The notes: generated by a model not told the origin, from the letters alone. Numbered from the stretch's first letter, positions 26,283 to 34,992 are shown. The stretch is DNA of 64,000 nt from an uncultured Paracoccaceae bacterium (GCA_947500135.1 CANMQX010000004.1:248001-312000); one strand, 5' to 3'. Made by a program: numbers and translations.

Positions 26283-27623
26283 TTACGAACACTCTCGCGG
26301 GGTGATGCCGTTCTCACTGGCAAACTTGGCCGCCGAATTCTCTACCAGTTGGCGGATGTAGGTAGGATCAAGTGGTGCCTCCCAGTCCGTGACTTGTTCG
26401 AATTTCTCGCCATCCCATTGCATCATCGCGAACTTCCCGGCGCCCTCGTGATTTTCACAAGAGATCGAAAATGGCGCAATCATGCCTTCGATGCCAAGCT
26501 CTTTGAGGCGGGCGTCATCCATGACAAGGCTTTCGTAACCATCGCGGAACTCTGCACCGGTCACAGCTTGGCCAACCTTATCGTGCATCTCCTGCGCGAT
26601 GCGTAGGGCTTCAATATAGGTGACAGCTGCGCCAAGCCCACGGTTCCAGTAAACCGTACCGATGCGGCTCTCCTCGGCGAGGTTGCCCTTGCTTCCGCCA
26701 TAGACTTGTTCCTTTATGGCTTGCACCAACGGGAACTGATCGCCGGGCAATGCATTGGCCATGGCATAGGTGCCCGTCGCTGCGTCCCCAGCCGGGAACA
26801 TGTCCTCCTCGGCGGCCCCGAATGTGACATAGATCATCCGGTCACGTGGAAAACCGACGCGTGCTGCATTGGTCATCGCGGTTGAGTTCATGCCAGAACC
26901 GGCACCCCAGAACGTGACCCAGTCAGGGCGCTCCTTACGAATCTGCAGCCACTGCGACTGCTGTTCCAGACCGGGGGGCGGGATAGAGATTTCCACCAAC
27001 TCGACGCCCCAATCCTCGGCGATAGAACGCATTGCGGGTAACGGTTCTCGACCATAGGCGCTGTCGATATGCAAATGCACGATCTTCTTGCCGCGCATAT
27101 TTTCGATGCCGCCTTCCTGCTCGGCCATGAACTTCATCTTCACAGCGATCTGCGACCAGTAGTGACTTGCGGCGTTGAAAACCCAAGGCCAGACCCGACC
27201 GTCGGCTGCATCAGTTCTGCCATAGCCGTATTGCGCTAAAACGACATTATCGTCGGCCATCCGGTTGATCACAGCGTAAGCGCCGGGCGTGCCTAAGGTA
27301 TCGAATACCAGGATTCTTTGGCCATCTTTTTCCATCAGGCGCTGATAGCACTCAACGGTTTTCACCGCGTTATACTCGGTCTCACATTCTTGCCATTCCA
27401 GCATGACACCATTCACGCCGCCATTCATATTGACGTAGTTCATGTAGTCGATTTGGGCGCCGTAATAGCCGGTTCCCATGGCAGAGTAAGGTCCGACACG
27501 GCTGCTAGCGATGGGAAAATACTGTGTTTCCTCCGCCATCGCTGCGTCGGGTCCGAGCGTCGCCAATACCGCCACTGCTGTGGCGGTCGCAGCAAGACCG
27601 CCTTTAAAGCGTTTCCATTTCAC
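26283..27623 (-). CDS. ABC transporter substrate-binding protein, LivK/HAAT type, 446 aa
   Basis: Periplasmic binding protein of the importer. Signal peptide at residues 1-30 (MKWKRFKGG, hydrophobic core, cleavage after AMA). The mature protein starts ETQYFPIASSRVGPYSAMGTGYY, resembling the larger branch of the amino-acid-binding family whose ligands are often aromatic acids or other small organics, rather than classical LivJ/K (about 370 aa). GGAGGAAG precedes the ATG. Ligand is unknown; no catabolic enzyme sits next to the operon to hint at it. First gene of the operon. Confidence 0.88.
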   Translation of the reverse strand: MKWKRFKGGLAATATAVAVLATLGPDAAMAEETQYFPIASSRVGPYSAMGTGYYGAQIDYMNYVNMNGGVNGVMLEWQECETEYNAVKTVECYQRLMEKDGQRILVFDTLGTPGAYAVINRMADDNVVLAQYGYGRTDAADGRVWPWVFNAASHYWSQIAVKMKFMAEQEGGIENMRGKKIVHLHIDSAYGREPLPAMRSIAEDWGVELVEISIPPPGLEQQSQWLQIRKERPDWVTFWGAGSGMNSTAMTNAARVGFPRDRMIYVTFGAAEEDMFPAGDAATGTYAMANALPGDQFPLVQAIKEQVYGGSKGNLAEESRIGTVYWNRGLGAAVTYIEALRIAQEMHDKVGQAVTGAEFRDGYESLVMDDARLKELGIEGMIAPFSISCENHEGAGKFAMMQWDGEKFEQVTDWEAPLDPTYIRQLVENSAAKFASENGITPRECS

Positions 27624-28118
27624 AGAGTTCTTCCTCCCTTGGTTTTCAAATCACATCACCGGTGAATGAAACGGGAGGGAACAAAGGTCAGCGTGCTCAT
27701 CAGTTGATGCGCGCACGAATGGCGCACCCTGAGGTTACCAATTTTTGTCGATACTCTTAAACGGCTCCAAACTTTTGTCGTTTGAAGCAAAATGCCATTC
27801 TCACGTCTCGTACCGGCAACGTTCCTGGCATTTCAGCTTGGTGTGGCAGACTTGATAGACCTGCCTTTGCTCTAGTCCCCTTAGCAAGAACGTGATTTCG
27901 CGCGCTGTCAACAGTTAATCTTGTTATGCCGAGTACATAGGGCGCATCTGTAGCAGCGCAGAAAGGCGATGAAACCTCGTTTCTGATCGCTCATTTAGCA
28001 AGTCGAGCGGAGACTGCTTCGTATAAGACTGTTTTAGAAAGACGTATTTTTCGAGGGTTACGATTCATAGATTTCGGCTTGGCGGTAGGATTCACGGGTT
28101 GAAACTCGAACGGAAACA
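27624..28118. other. Intergenic region upstream of the liv operon; no gene seen
   Basis: This stretch is more AT-rich than its surroundings. It should contain the liv operon promoter. A 10-bp palindrome TCACCGGTGA (27656-27665) lies 33 bases upstream of the binding-protein ATG and could be an operator half-pair, but no second site is seen. No RNA gene or reading frame with coding character was found. Confidence 0.4.
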
Positions 28119-28247
28119 TATGGCCCGGGAGAACTGGACCGATCTGGCGACAGAGCCCGCAACAGGCGATGGCAGGCCTTCGCGATTTGTGGCCTTGATC
28201 GATGCGCTGCGGCGCGATGCAGAGGTCACCACCGTTGAGTGGTGACC
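28119..28247 (+). pseudogene. Possible gene remnant or very small ORF, 42 aa
   Basis: A short frame from ATG 28119 to TGA 28245-28247 encodes MARENWTDLATEPATGDGRP followed by a helix-like RFVALIDALRRDAEV. Third codon positions are clearly GC-rich, unlike the AT-rich bases just upstream, which suggests the 3' end of a once longer gene. The frame stays open upstream of the ATG to about 28030 but with poor coding character. No family recognised. Confidence 0.25.
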
Positions 28248-28261
28248 CAAGGGCGCAAAGC

Positions 28262-29431
28262 CTATTGCAGGTCGCCGAAAGCGGATTGCAGCCGCGATAC
28301 CGCATCTTCAACTTGCGCCCGCGGTGCCCCAAGGTTGAACCGCAGGTAGCTTTCCCCGCCAGTCCCGAAGGTGGGTCCGTGATTGGCGGCGATCTTGGCT
28401 GTCTGTTCGACGCGGGCGGTGAATTCTTCGCGGCTCATGCCCGTGTTGGCGAAATCCACCCAAGCCAGATATGTCGCTTCCAGGTTCATTGACGCAAGGC
28501 CGGGGATAGCATTGACCCCGGCGTCAAAGATCTGCCGGTTTTCATTGATATAGGCTTTGACCTGATCCACCCATGCGGCCCCTTCGGGGGTGTAGGCAGC
28601 AGTGGCCATAAACAACCCGAAACTGTTGGGTGACATGCCCAATGCGGCCATCCGCGCCCCGAACCGGGCGCGCAGATCGGGGTCTTCGATAATCACGTTG
28701 CCGGAATGACTGCCCGCGATGTTGAAGGTTTTGGTCGTGGCCGTCATCATCACCAACCGGTCGGTGATCCCGTCGATATGCGCCATGGGGATGTGGGTGT
28801 GCCCTGGCATGGTCAGGTCGTGATGAATTTCGTCACTCACCAGGATCAGTTCATGCCGTTTGGCGAATGCTGCAACGGCTTGCAGTTCCGCCCGTGTCCA
28901 GACCCGCCCGCCGGGATTATGCGGCGAACACAGGATCACCATGCGTTCATTGCCCGTCATCTGGGCATCATAGGCGCTAAAGTCCATCTCGTACCGCCCG
29001 TCATTATTCACCAGCTCGCATTCGACCACTCGCCGTTCGGCGGCGTTGATGACCTTTGCGAAGGCGTGATAGACCGGGGTGAATAGGACGATCCCATCGC
29101 CAGGATTGGTGAAGGCATCGACGCACATGGCGGTGCCATTGACCAGCCCATGGGTGGTAAAGATCCATGCCGGATCGATATGCCAGCCATGCCGGTTTTC
29201 CATCCACCACTGGATTGCGCCGCGATATTTGCTTTCATCACCGAAATAGCCATAGACCCCGTGATCGACCATGTCTTGCACGGCTTGTTGGATCGGCGGG
29301 GCGGCCTTGAATTCCATATCTGCCACCCACATAGAGATGCCTTCATCCGGGCTAACCCCATAAAGCTGCTCCATCGCATCCCATTTCACGCAGTGGGTGT
29401 TGCGGCGGTCGGGGGCGTGGTCGAATGACAT
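28262..29431 (-). CDS. patB: PLP-dependent C-S lyase/aminotransferase, MalY/PatB family, 389 aa
   Basis: Fold type I pyridoxal-phosphate enzyme. Key features: SMWVADMEFKAAPPI near the N-terminus (the MalY/PatB hallmark), FTPVYHAFAKVI, ILCSPHNPGGRVWT, LVSDEIHHDLTMPG with the PLP-contacting Asp, and the Schiff-base Lys in TATTKTFNIAG. The closing FNLGAPRAQVEDAVSRL contains the substrate-carboxylate-binding Arg region. Likely reaction: cystathionine or cysteine-S-conjugate beta-elimination, yielding homocysteine or a thiol plus pyruvate and ammonia. True aminotransferase activity is a less likely alternative. Transcribed alone. Confidence 0.9.
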   Translation of the reverse strand: MSFDHAPDRRNTHCVKWDAMEQLYGVSPDEGISMWVADMEFKAAPPIQQAVQDMVDHGVYGYFGDESKYRGAIQWWMENRHGWHIDPAWIFTTHGLVNGTAMCVDAFTNPGDGIVLFTPVYHAFAKVINAAERRVVECELVNNDGRYEMDFSAYDAQMTGNERMVILCSPHNPGGRVWTRAELQAVAAFAKRHELILVSDEIHHDLTMPGHTHIPMAHIDGITDRLVMMTATTKTFNIAGSHSGNVIIEDPDLRARFGARMAALGMSPNSFGLFMATAAYTPEGAAWVDQVKAYINENRQIFDAGVNAIPGLASMNLEATYLAWVDFANTGMSREEFTARVEQTAKIAANHGPTFGTGGESYLRFNLGAPRAQVEDAVSRLQSAFGDLQ

Positions 29432-29525
29432 GCGAACTCTCCTTTGATCAGCCCGCGCAGGCTACGCAGGCGGCGGCGGAGTGCAAGGTGGAAAATTCTG
29501 TTCGATCTGCCGTCCGCGTTTTGGG

Positions 29526-30365
29526 TTACAAAGCCATGGCCAGCTCGAACTGCCCTTGGGTTTGTTTGACGGGAAGGGACCGCATGAATTGGGCGAAGCT
29601 GTCATCGGATGCGTCTGCGTTGACCAGCCGCAATTGTCCGTTTGGTGCAGCGGCAATTGCGTGGTTGATAAGGGAGGTGCCGATACCCTGCCTGCGCGCG
29701 TCGGGGTGGACGCCGATTTGCAGCAGGCTACCGCTATCTGGGACCAGGACAGCGTAGCCATTCAGGCGGTTGTCATCTTTCACGCAAAAGCAGCGGACGG
29801 CGTCGGCGATAGCGTCGATAGAACCGTTGCTGTTTTGCCAGGACGGTGACCAGTCCAGAAGGGCTTCGGTTTCCTGCGTAACATCAGACCAGCCGACCTC
29901 GCTGATCTGGTGCGTGGCAGGGGCGCCGGGTTTCGGCCCGGTGATGGCGTAGCAGGACAAATCCCTGTGCTTGTGCATGCCAAGCTTGAAATAGAGCCCC
30001 GCAGCGGTTGTGTTTTCCACAAGGACTTCGGTTTGGAATGTGCCAAGCCCGGCGGCACGCAAACCGGCGAGCGATGCGTTTGCAATCGCGGTGGCCAAGC
30101 CCCGCCCCCGGTATTTGGGGACCGTTCCGCTGGAGATCAGGTAAGACCTGCCGCCGCGGATCGAGACGAGCCAGATCGCCGCGATCTGGCCGTCCACAAC
30201 GGCAATGCGCGATGCGCCCGGGTCAAGCCCACGTTGTTTCATCATGAAATTAAAGCTGGCCAGAGACAGGTTCAACGGTACCGCATAGTCGGAAAATGCG
30301 TCAGCCATGGCCTGGCAAAGTGCAGCATTGTCCACCCCAGTGGCGTCTGTGATTGTGGTGTTCAT
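29526..30365 (-). CDS. GNAT family N-acetyltransferase (tandem GNAT), 279 aa
   Basis: Two GNAT folds appear in tandem. The first has its acetyl-CoA loop in GTVPKYRGRGLATAIANASL (about 80-100) with ENTTAAGLYFKLGM following. The second has QIGVHPDARRQGIGTSLINHA (about 215-235) and ends without the usual long tail. The double architecture fits acetyltransferases that modify small molecules or antibiotics, with one half often structural. It is the last gene of a three-gene minus-strand operon after the membrane protein and XRE regulator, only 6 bases past the regulator's stop. Substrate unknown. Confidence 0.83.
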   Translation of the reverse strand: MNTTITDATGVDNAALCQAMADAFSDYAVPLNLSLASFNFMMKQRGLDPGASRIAVVDGQIAAIWLVSIRGGRSYLISSGTVPKYRGRGLATAIANASLAGLRAAGLGTFQTEVLVENTTAAGLYFKLGMHKHRDLSCYAITGPKPGAPATHQISEVGWSDVTQETEALLDWSPSWQNSNGSIDAIADAVRCFCVKDDNRLNGYAVLVPDSGSLLQIGVHPDARRQGIGTSLINHAIAAAPNGQLRLVNADASDDSFAQFMRSLPVKQTQGQFELAMAL

Positions 30366-30371
30366 GCGTGT

Positions 30372-30587
30372 TTATTCCTGCTCATCTGGTAGCTCAAACA
30401 GATCATGGACGCTGCATTCAAGTTCTGCGGCCAAAGTCAGCGCAAGGATCGTGGACGGTGTGAACACCCCGTTTTCGATCGTGTTGATTGTCTTGCGCGA
30501 TACGCCAACAGCCGTCGCAAGTGCGGCCTGGGTCATGCCTGTATCCGTCCGATACGCCCGCAAATGCACGATCAGCCTGCCGTTCAT
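30372..30587 (-). CDS. XRE-family transcriptional regulator, 71 aa
   Basis: A minimal helix-turn-helix protein: LRAYRTDTGMTQAALATAVG, the recognition helix VSRKTINTIENGVFTPS, and the closing LTLAAELECSVHDLFEL. This YozG/Cro-like type usually autoregulates. Its start overlaps the stop of the membrane-protein gene upstream (30584-30587, ATGA), so the two are translationally coupled. The twin palindrome at 31010-31057, upstream of the operon, is the natural candidate for its binding site. Confidence 0.9.
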   Translation of the reverse strand: MNGRLIVHLRAYRTDTGMTQAALATAVGVSRKTINTIENGVFTPSTILALTLAAELECSVHDLFELPDEQE

Positions 30588-30991
30588 TCAGCACGCCCGC
30601 GCATGATGGATGACAGGTAATGGGCTGACGGGGCAACGCCCAACACTGGACCAAGCCAATAAAAGGCATGTGCAGGGTCCATGCGGTCTGTCAGGCAAAA
30701 TCCCAGAAAGATCAGGAATACCGCCAGCACGGCCCAGAAACCAAAGATCAGGCTGTTGCGATGCGCATGGGTGTTTTGTTCATCCCATGCTGCATCCGCC
30801 GCATCCGGATAGAGCAGATGCAGAATGACCGACAGGATCGCATAGCCGATAGCGATGCCTCCGATGATAAAGGCCCAGGTCAGCCCGGATGGTCCGACAG
30901 AGAGGGTAGCAGCCATAAAGGCCGCACAGGTTGTGACGACGATAGCAGCGCTGCCGATCAGGCGTGCCCAGCTGATGGGATTGACGGGCAT
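30584..30991 (-). CDS. Four-helix membrane protein paired with an XRE regulator, 135 aa
   Basis: About four transmembrane helices (near 10-30, 38-60, 85-103 and 112-128) separated by a charged cytoplasmic loop containing YPDAADAAWDEQNTHAHRN. Small proteins of this size and topology (DUF2178-like) are often encoded with a YozG-type XRE regulator, as here, but I cannot assign the family with certainty. The start at 30991 lies 18 bp from the first palindromic operator, so its transcription is probably controlled by the coupled regulator. Confidence 0.78.
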   Translation of the reverse strand: MPVNPISWARLIGSAAIVVTTCAAFMAATLSVGPSGLTWAFIIGGIAIGYAILSVILHLLYPDAADAAWDEQNTHAHRNSLIFGFWAVLAVFLIFLGFCLTDRMDPAHAFYWLGPVLGVAPSAHYLSSIMRGRAE

Positions 30992-31009
30992 GAAATCTCC
31001 TTTCCTGAA

Positions 31010-31057
31010 GTAACCTTTGGGTTACATAGGGAGGCGAAAGTGTAACGTCAAGGTTAC
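31010..31057. promoter_or_regulatory. Twin 16-bp palindromic operator between the XRE operon and def
   Basis: Site 1 is GTAACCTTTGGGTTAC (31010-31025), site 2 is GTAACGTCAAGGTTAC (31042-31057). Both have GTAAC/GTTAC arms, equal length, and start exactly 32 bp apart, about three helical turns, so dimers on the two sites would face the same side. They lie between the divergent membrane protein-XRE-GNAT operon and def. Autoregulation by the XRE protein is inferred. Confidence 0.7.
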
Positions 31058-31104
31058 ATTGCGGGTCAGTTGCAATTTGGCGGCCAGCGGCCTAAATCAG
31101 CCGC

Positions 31105-31626
31105 ATGGCATTGCGCAAGATATTGATCCACCCGGACCCGCGTCTGAAGAAAACCACCGACCCGATTACGGCGGTCGATGATGATCTGCGCCGTCTGGCC
31201 GATGACATGCTGGAAACTATGTATGATGCGCCCGGTATTGGCCTTGCCGCGCCGCAGGTCGCTGTGATGTCCCGGATGATCGTTCTGGACTGCGAAAAGG
31301 AAGAGGATGCAACACCCAACCCGATGGTGTTGATCAACCCGGAGGTTGTTTGGTCGTCCGAAGAACGCAACGTCTATGAAGAAGGCTGTCTATCTATTCC
31401 AGAGCAATATGCCGAGGTCGAACGCCCATCGGAAGTTGAAGTGCAGTGGATGGGTCTGGATGGTAAAACCATGCGCGAGAAGTTTGACGGGTTATGGGCC
31501 ACATGTGTCCAGCACGAGATTGACCATCTGGATGGCAAGCTGTTCATCGACTACCTCAAGCCGCTGAAACGCCAGATGATCACCCGCAAGATGCAAAAGC
31601 TGAAACGCGAAATGGCGCGTAGCTGA
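31105..31626 (+). CDS. def: Peptide deformylase, 173 aa
   Basis: Removes the formyl group from the N-terminal methionine of new proteins. All three metal-site motifs are intact: GIGLAAPQ (44-51), EEGCLSIP with metal ligand C95, and QHEIDHLDG with H137 and H141 as ligands and E138 as catalytic base. First of three adjacent deformylase-type genes followed by fmt; ATG-TGA overlap at 31624-31628 couples it to the second. This is very likely the housekeeping enzyme. Confidence 0.97.
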   Translation: MALRKILIHPDPRLKKTTDPITAVDDDLRRLADDMLETMYDAPGIGLAAPQVAVMSRMIVLDCEKEEDATPNPMVLINPEVVWSSEERNVYEEGCLSIPEQYAEVERPSEVEVQWMGLDGKTMREKFDGLWATCVQHEIDHLDGKLFIDYLKPLKRQMITRKMQKLKREMARS

Positions 31627-32087
31627 TGGCGGTTCTGGATCTGCGCTTTGATGGTGATCCGATATTGCAGCAGGTGGCTGATCCGGTGACCTATTTTGGT
31701 GATCCGCTGCCGACCCTGATCGCTGACCTGTTTGATACGATGTATGATGCAAAGGGCAGGGGGCTCGCCGCCCCGCAAGTTGGCGTGGCCACCCGCGTTT
31801 TCGTCACGGATACAACGTGGAAAGAGGGTGACCGGCAGCCCATCGCCTTTGTGAACCCTGAAATCGTTGATCAGGCCCCGTTCACCCAGCAGGGGCCAGA
31901 GGCGTGCCTTTCCATTCCGGGCCGCAGTTTTGATGTGGCGCGTCCGGTCTGGGTTGATCTGGCCTGGACCAGCCCCACGGGCATCAAACAGACCGCCCGT
32001 TTTCATGGATTTGGGGCGGTTTGCGTTTGTCACGAACTTGATCACCTCAACGGCCTGCTGATCACCCAAACAGGGTCAGAGATTTGA
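31626..32087 (+). CDS. Second peptide deformylase-like protein, 153 aa
   Basis: Deformylase fold with altered but potentially functional motifs: GRGLAAPQ (44-51; Arg in place of the usual Ile/Val), EACLSIPG with C94 kept but Gly replaced by Ala, and CHELDHLNG with H136, E137 and H140 kept but Gln replaced by Cys before the first His. The metal ligands and catalytic Glu are all present, so activity is possible, perhaps with different specificity or metal preference. It overlaps its neighbours by one base at each end, so all three deformylase genes are translationally coupled. Confidence 0.88.
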   Translation: MAVLDLRFDGDPILQQVADPVTYFGDPLPTLIADLFDTMYDAKGRGLAAPQVGVATRVFVTDTTWKEGDRQPIAFVNPEIVDQAPFTQQGPEACLSIPGRSFDVARPVWVDLAWTSPTGIKQTARFHGFGAVCVCHELDHLNGLLITQTGSEI

Positions 32088-32584
32088 TGCATCGGCCCTA
32101 TGTCGCCTGGCCGCACCCGGCGCTGCGCCGCCCTGCCGCGACTGTCGATGAAATCACGCCCGATATTCACGCGCTTTGGGATGAAATGGTCCGCGCCATG
32201 GACAGCATGCCCGGCGTTGGTCTGGCAGCCCCGCAACTTGGCGTCGGGCTTGCGCTGGCGGTTGTTGATGCCTCGACAGAGCGGGGGCAGGCGGTCCGCA
32301 TGGCGAACCCACAAATTCTGCATGCCAGTGTGGAAGATCGCGAACATGAAGAAGGCTCCCCCAATTTGCCGGGGGTCTGGGCCAAGCTGAAGCGTCCCCG
32401 CGCCGTCACCATCCGGTTCATGAATGATCAGGGCATCTGGGATCGCCGTGACTTTGTCGGGCTTTGGGCGACATCCGTGCAGCATCAGATCGATCATTTG
32501 CAGGGCAAGATGTTCTTTGACCACCTGAGCCGCACGAAACGCGATATGCTGATCAAGAAATCCAAGAAACACGTCCAAGGTTAA
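32087..32584 (+). CDS. Degenerate peptide deformylase-like protein, probably catalytically inactive, 165 aa
   Basis: The first motif is intact (GVGLAAPQ, 43-50), but the second reads EEGSPNLPG, with Ser91 replacing the metal-binding Cys, and the third reads QHQIDHLQG, with Gln134 replacing the catalytic Glu while H133 and H137 remain. Loss of both a metal ligand and the general base argues against deformylase activity. The gene is otherwise undamaged, ends with a Lys-rich tail (RTKRDMLIKKSKKH) similar to that of the first deformylase, and is embedded in the def-fmt operon. A ribosome-bound decoy or regulatory role is possible. ATG 32087 (TGATG overlap) is preferred to a TTG one codon earlier. 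Confidence 0.9.
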   Translation: MHRPYVAWPHPALRRPAATVDEITPDIHALWDEMVRAMDSMPGVGLAAPQLGVGLALAVVDASTERGQAVRMANPQILHASVEDREHEEGSPNLPGVWAKLKRPRAVTIRFMNDQGIWDRRDFVGLWATSVQHQIDHLQGKMFFDHLSRTKRDMLIKKSKKHVQG

Positions 32585-32596
32585 AGGGAACAGCGG

Positions 32597-33496
32597 ATGC
32601 GCATTGTCTTTATGGGGACGCCTGATTTTTCCGTGCCGGTTCTGGATGCGTTGGTGGCCGCAGGGCACAAGATTGCCGCCGTCTATTGCCAGCCGCCCCG
32701 TCCTGCGGGGCGAGGCAAGAAAGACCGTCCATCCCCGGTGCAGCGCCGGGCAGAGGCGTTAGGGCTGCCCGTTCGCTTTCCGGTATCTTTGAAAGACCCC
32801 GCAGCACAGGTCGAATTTGCAGCGTTGCAGGCTGATGTTGCCGTTGTTGTGGCCTATGGCCTGATCTTGCCGCAGGCGATTCTGGATGCCCCCACCCATG
32901 GCTGCCTCAATATCCATGCGTCGCTATTGCCACGCTGGCGCGGTGCTGCCCCGATCCATCGCGCGATCATGGCGGGCGATGCGGAAACCGGGGTGTGCAT
33001 TATGCAGATGGAGGCGGGGTTGGATACCGGCCCGGTTCTTTTGCGCGAGGCAACTGATATTGGGCCAGAGGAGACAACCGGTGCCTTGCATGACCGTCTG
33101 TCGGCGATGGGCGCGCGGTTGGTGGCCCAGGCATTGGCGCAGCTACCGTCACTGACCCCCGCAACCCAGCCAGAGGATGACGTGACCTACGCCGCCAAGA
33201 TCGACAAGGCAGAAGCGCGTGTCGACTGGACCCGCCCAGCAGTTGAAGTGGATCGCCTGATCCGTGGCCTGTCCCCTTTTCCCGGTGCCTGGTGCGAGGT
33301 GCAGGGGGAGCGTGTCAAACTGCTTGGCTCTCATCTGGCGGAGGGGACGGGCACACCCGGTCAGGTGTTGGATGGGTTTACGATTGCTTGCGGTGACGGT
33401 GCCGTTGCGGTCACCATGGTGCAACGCCCCGGCAAACGGGCGATGCCTGCGGCAGAGGCGCTGCGCGGGCTTGATTTGGGCGAAAGAATCGCGTGA
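32597..33496 (+). CDS. fmt: Methionyl-tRNA formyltransferase, 299 aa
   Basis: Formylates initiator Met-tRNA using 10-formyltetrahydrofolate. [19 protein letters not shown], the variable [15 protein letters not shown] loop that contacts the tRNA acceptor, and the catalytic [16 protein letters not shown] (Asn/His) with [17 protein letters not shown] are all present; the C-terminal OB-like domain follows from about 205. It lies 12 bp downstream of the third deformylase-like gene, forming a protein N-terminus maturation operon. Confidence 0.97.
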   Translation: MRIVFMGTPDFSVPVLDALVAAGHKIAAVYCQPPRPAGRGKKDRPSPVQRRAEALGLPVRFPVSLKDPAAQVEFAALQADVAVVVAYGLILPQAILDAPTHGCLNIHASLLPRWRGAAPIHRAIMAGDAETGVCIMQMEAGLDTGPVLLREATDIGPEETTGALHDRLSAMGARLVAQALAQLPSLTPATQPEDDVTYAAKIDKAEARVDWTRPAVEVDRLIRGLSPFPGAWCEVQGERVKLLGSHLAEGTGTPGQVLDGFTIACGDGAVAVTMVQRPGKRAMPAAEALRGLDLGERIA

Positions 33497-33948
33497 TGGA
33501 ACAGAAACAGGCAGATACCCGCCCGCCTTTCACCCTTGTGGGGATCGATCATGTGGTCCTGTTGGTTGACGACATGAAAAAGGCACGGGCGTTTTACTAT
33601 GACGTGTTAGGATGCGTGCATGGCTATTCCTACCCCGATCTGGGGATGGAACAGGTCTGGGCTGGGGCGGCATTGATCGTGCTTTGGGACACGACCCATC
33701 CGGGTGCTGCATCGGCGGTGCCGCCGGTTGCGGGCGGTCGCAATATGGATCACTTATGTATCGCGACCTCACCCTTTGCCCCCGCCGACATGCGCGCCCA
33801 TCTGGCCGCGCATGAGGTTCAGATCGAACGGGAGGCGACACATGGCGGCGCGCGTGGGGTCGGCCATTCATTCTATATCTTTGATCCGTTCGGCAATAAG
33901 CTAGAGATCAAAGGGCCAGCAGAATATGCGGATGGGACCGCAGGGTGA
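33496..33948 (+). CDS. VOC (glyoxalase/bleomycin-resistance) superfamily protein, 150 aa
   Basis: One vicinal-oxygen-chelate domain: an opening LVGIDHVVLLVDDMKKARAF with a metal-ligand-type His, a central NMDHLCIA, and a closing FYIFDPFGNKLEIKGP with a Glu at the usual ligand position. These proteins bind divalent metals and act as lyases, dioxygenases or resistance proteins; substrate cannot be told. The start ATG (33496) overlaps the fmt stop, so it is translated with the def-fmt operon, a conserved-looking but functionally unexplained link. Confidence 0.88.
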   Translation: MEQKQADTRPPFTLVGIDHVVLLVDDMKKARAFYYDVLGCVHGYSYPDLGMEQVWAGAALIVLWDTTHPGAASAVPPVAGGRNMDHLCIATSPFAPADMRAHLAAHEVQIEREATHGGARGVGHSFYIFDPFGNKLEIKGPAEYADGTAG

Positions 33949-33978
33949 TTGCCGCCTGACCCTGATCACCTCACAACA

Positions 33979-34992
33979 ATGAAAAGTGCCGCGCCAACAC
34001 CCCTATCCACTGTCTCAAGCCAGTTTATCGACGACTGGCTGGTTGCGTTGCAGTCGCTTTGCACCGACGCGCAGATGGCATCGCTCATGAAGCGGTCAGG
34101 TTTGGTTGCCGATCATGCGCATCCTTACAGCAGGGTCACGCTTGATCAGATTGTGCGGCTTTATCAGCTGGCCGCAGTTGAAACCGGTGATGAGATGATG
34201 GGGCTATGGAGCAGGCCGATCAGGCCAAGGGCGCTGCAACATCTGCTGACATCTGTCCGCGAGGCGACCAGCCTGCCATCGGCCATGTATCGGTTTGCGA
34301 CCTTTTGGAACCTTTTGCTGGACGAATATCAATTCGATCTGACAAATATCGAAAACGCCTTGGTATTGACCTTGAACCCGCAAAACGACGTGCAGGCCAA
34401 GCCGTTTGGACACATGTTGATCCTTAAGCTTGCACATGGGCTGTTGTCCTGGCTTGCGGGTCATGAGGTGCCAGTGCGAGGCGTCGATTTCGCCTTTGAC
34501 CGCCCGGAATTTGACCAAGATTACGCGATCATCTTTCCGGCCCCGTTACGGTTTGGCAGGCCTGCCACCACAATCGCATTCGATCCACGCATGCTGGGGC
34601 CGGTTCAGGCGCGAAATAGGTCCGATTTGAACCAGTTTCTACAAAACGCCCCGCGTGACTGGATATTCACCAATTCTCGCGAACATACGCGGTCGCTGCG
34701 GGTTCGCACCTATCTGAGCCAGACAGATTGGGACAATGCAACGCTGCGCGACACGGCACGCGCGATGAATATGACGCCGCGCACGCTGATGCGTCGGTTG
34801 CATGATGATGGCACGTCGTTTCAGGCGATCAAAGACGCGCTGCGCCGGGATATCGCGATCCGTGATCTGCAAGCCGGGCACAAGAGCGTTGAAGGCATTG
34901 CACAGGATGTTGGGTTCTCGTCTGCTGCAAATTTTCACCGGGCCTTTCAGCGATGGACGGGAACGACACCCAGTTCTTATCGCCGCAGATAG
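33979..34992 (+). CDS. AraC family transcriptional regulator, 337 aa
   Basis: The N-terminal domain (about 20-200) resembles the arabinose-binding-like domain of the OruR/ArgR-type AraC proteins (VETGDEMMGLWSRP, RPALQHLL-like LRALQHLLTSVREAT region). The C-terminal 100 residues are a double helix-turn-helix: LRDTARAMNMTPRTLMRRLHDDGTSF and VEGIAQDVGFSSAANFHRAFQRWTGTTPSSYRR. ATG 33979 is chosen; an upstream TTG would add ten residues with no conservation. It probably controls the acyl-CoA dehydrogenase gene 185 bp downstream; this is inferred from position only. Confidence 0.9.
   Translation: MKSAAPTPLSTVSSQFIDDWLVALQSLCTDAQMASLMKRSGLVADHAHPYSRVTLDQIVRLYQLAAVETGDEMMGLWSRPIRPRALQHLLTSVREATSLPSAMYRFATFWNLLLDEYQFDLTNIENALVLTLNPQNDVQAKPFGHMLILKLAHGLLSWLAGHEVPVRGVDFAFDRPEFDQDYAIIFPAPLRFGRPATTIAFDPRMLGPVQARNRSDLNQFLQNAPRDWIFTNSREHTRSLRVRTYLSQTDWDNATLRDTARAMNMTPRTLMRRLHDDGTSFQAIKDALRRDIAIRDLQAGHKSVEGIAQDVGFSSAANFHRAFQRWTGTTPSSYRRR

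Noticed and set aside
27991..28332. 113-codon minus-strand frame in the liv-patB gap
   Set aside because: It overlaps the end of patB, is Cys/Arg/Pro-rich and has no ribosome-binding site; the opposite strand has the better coding signal.
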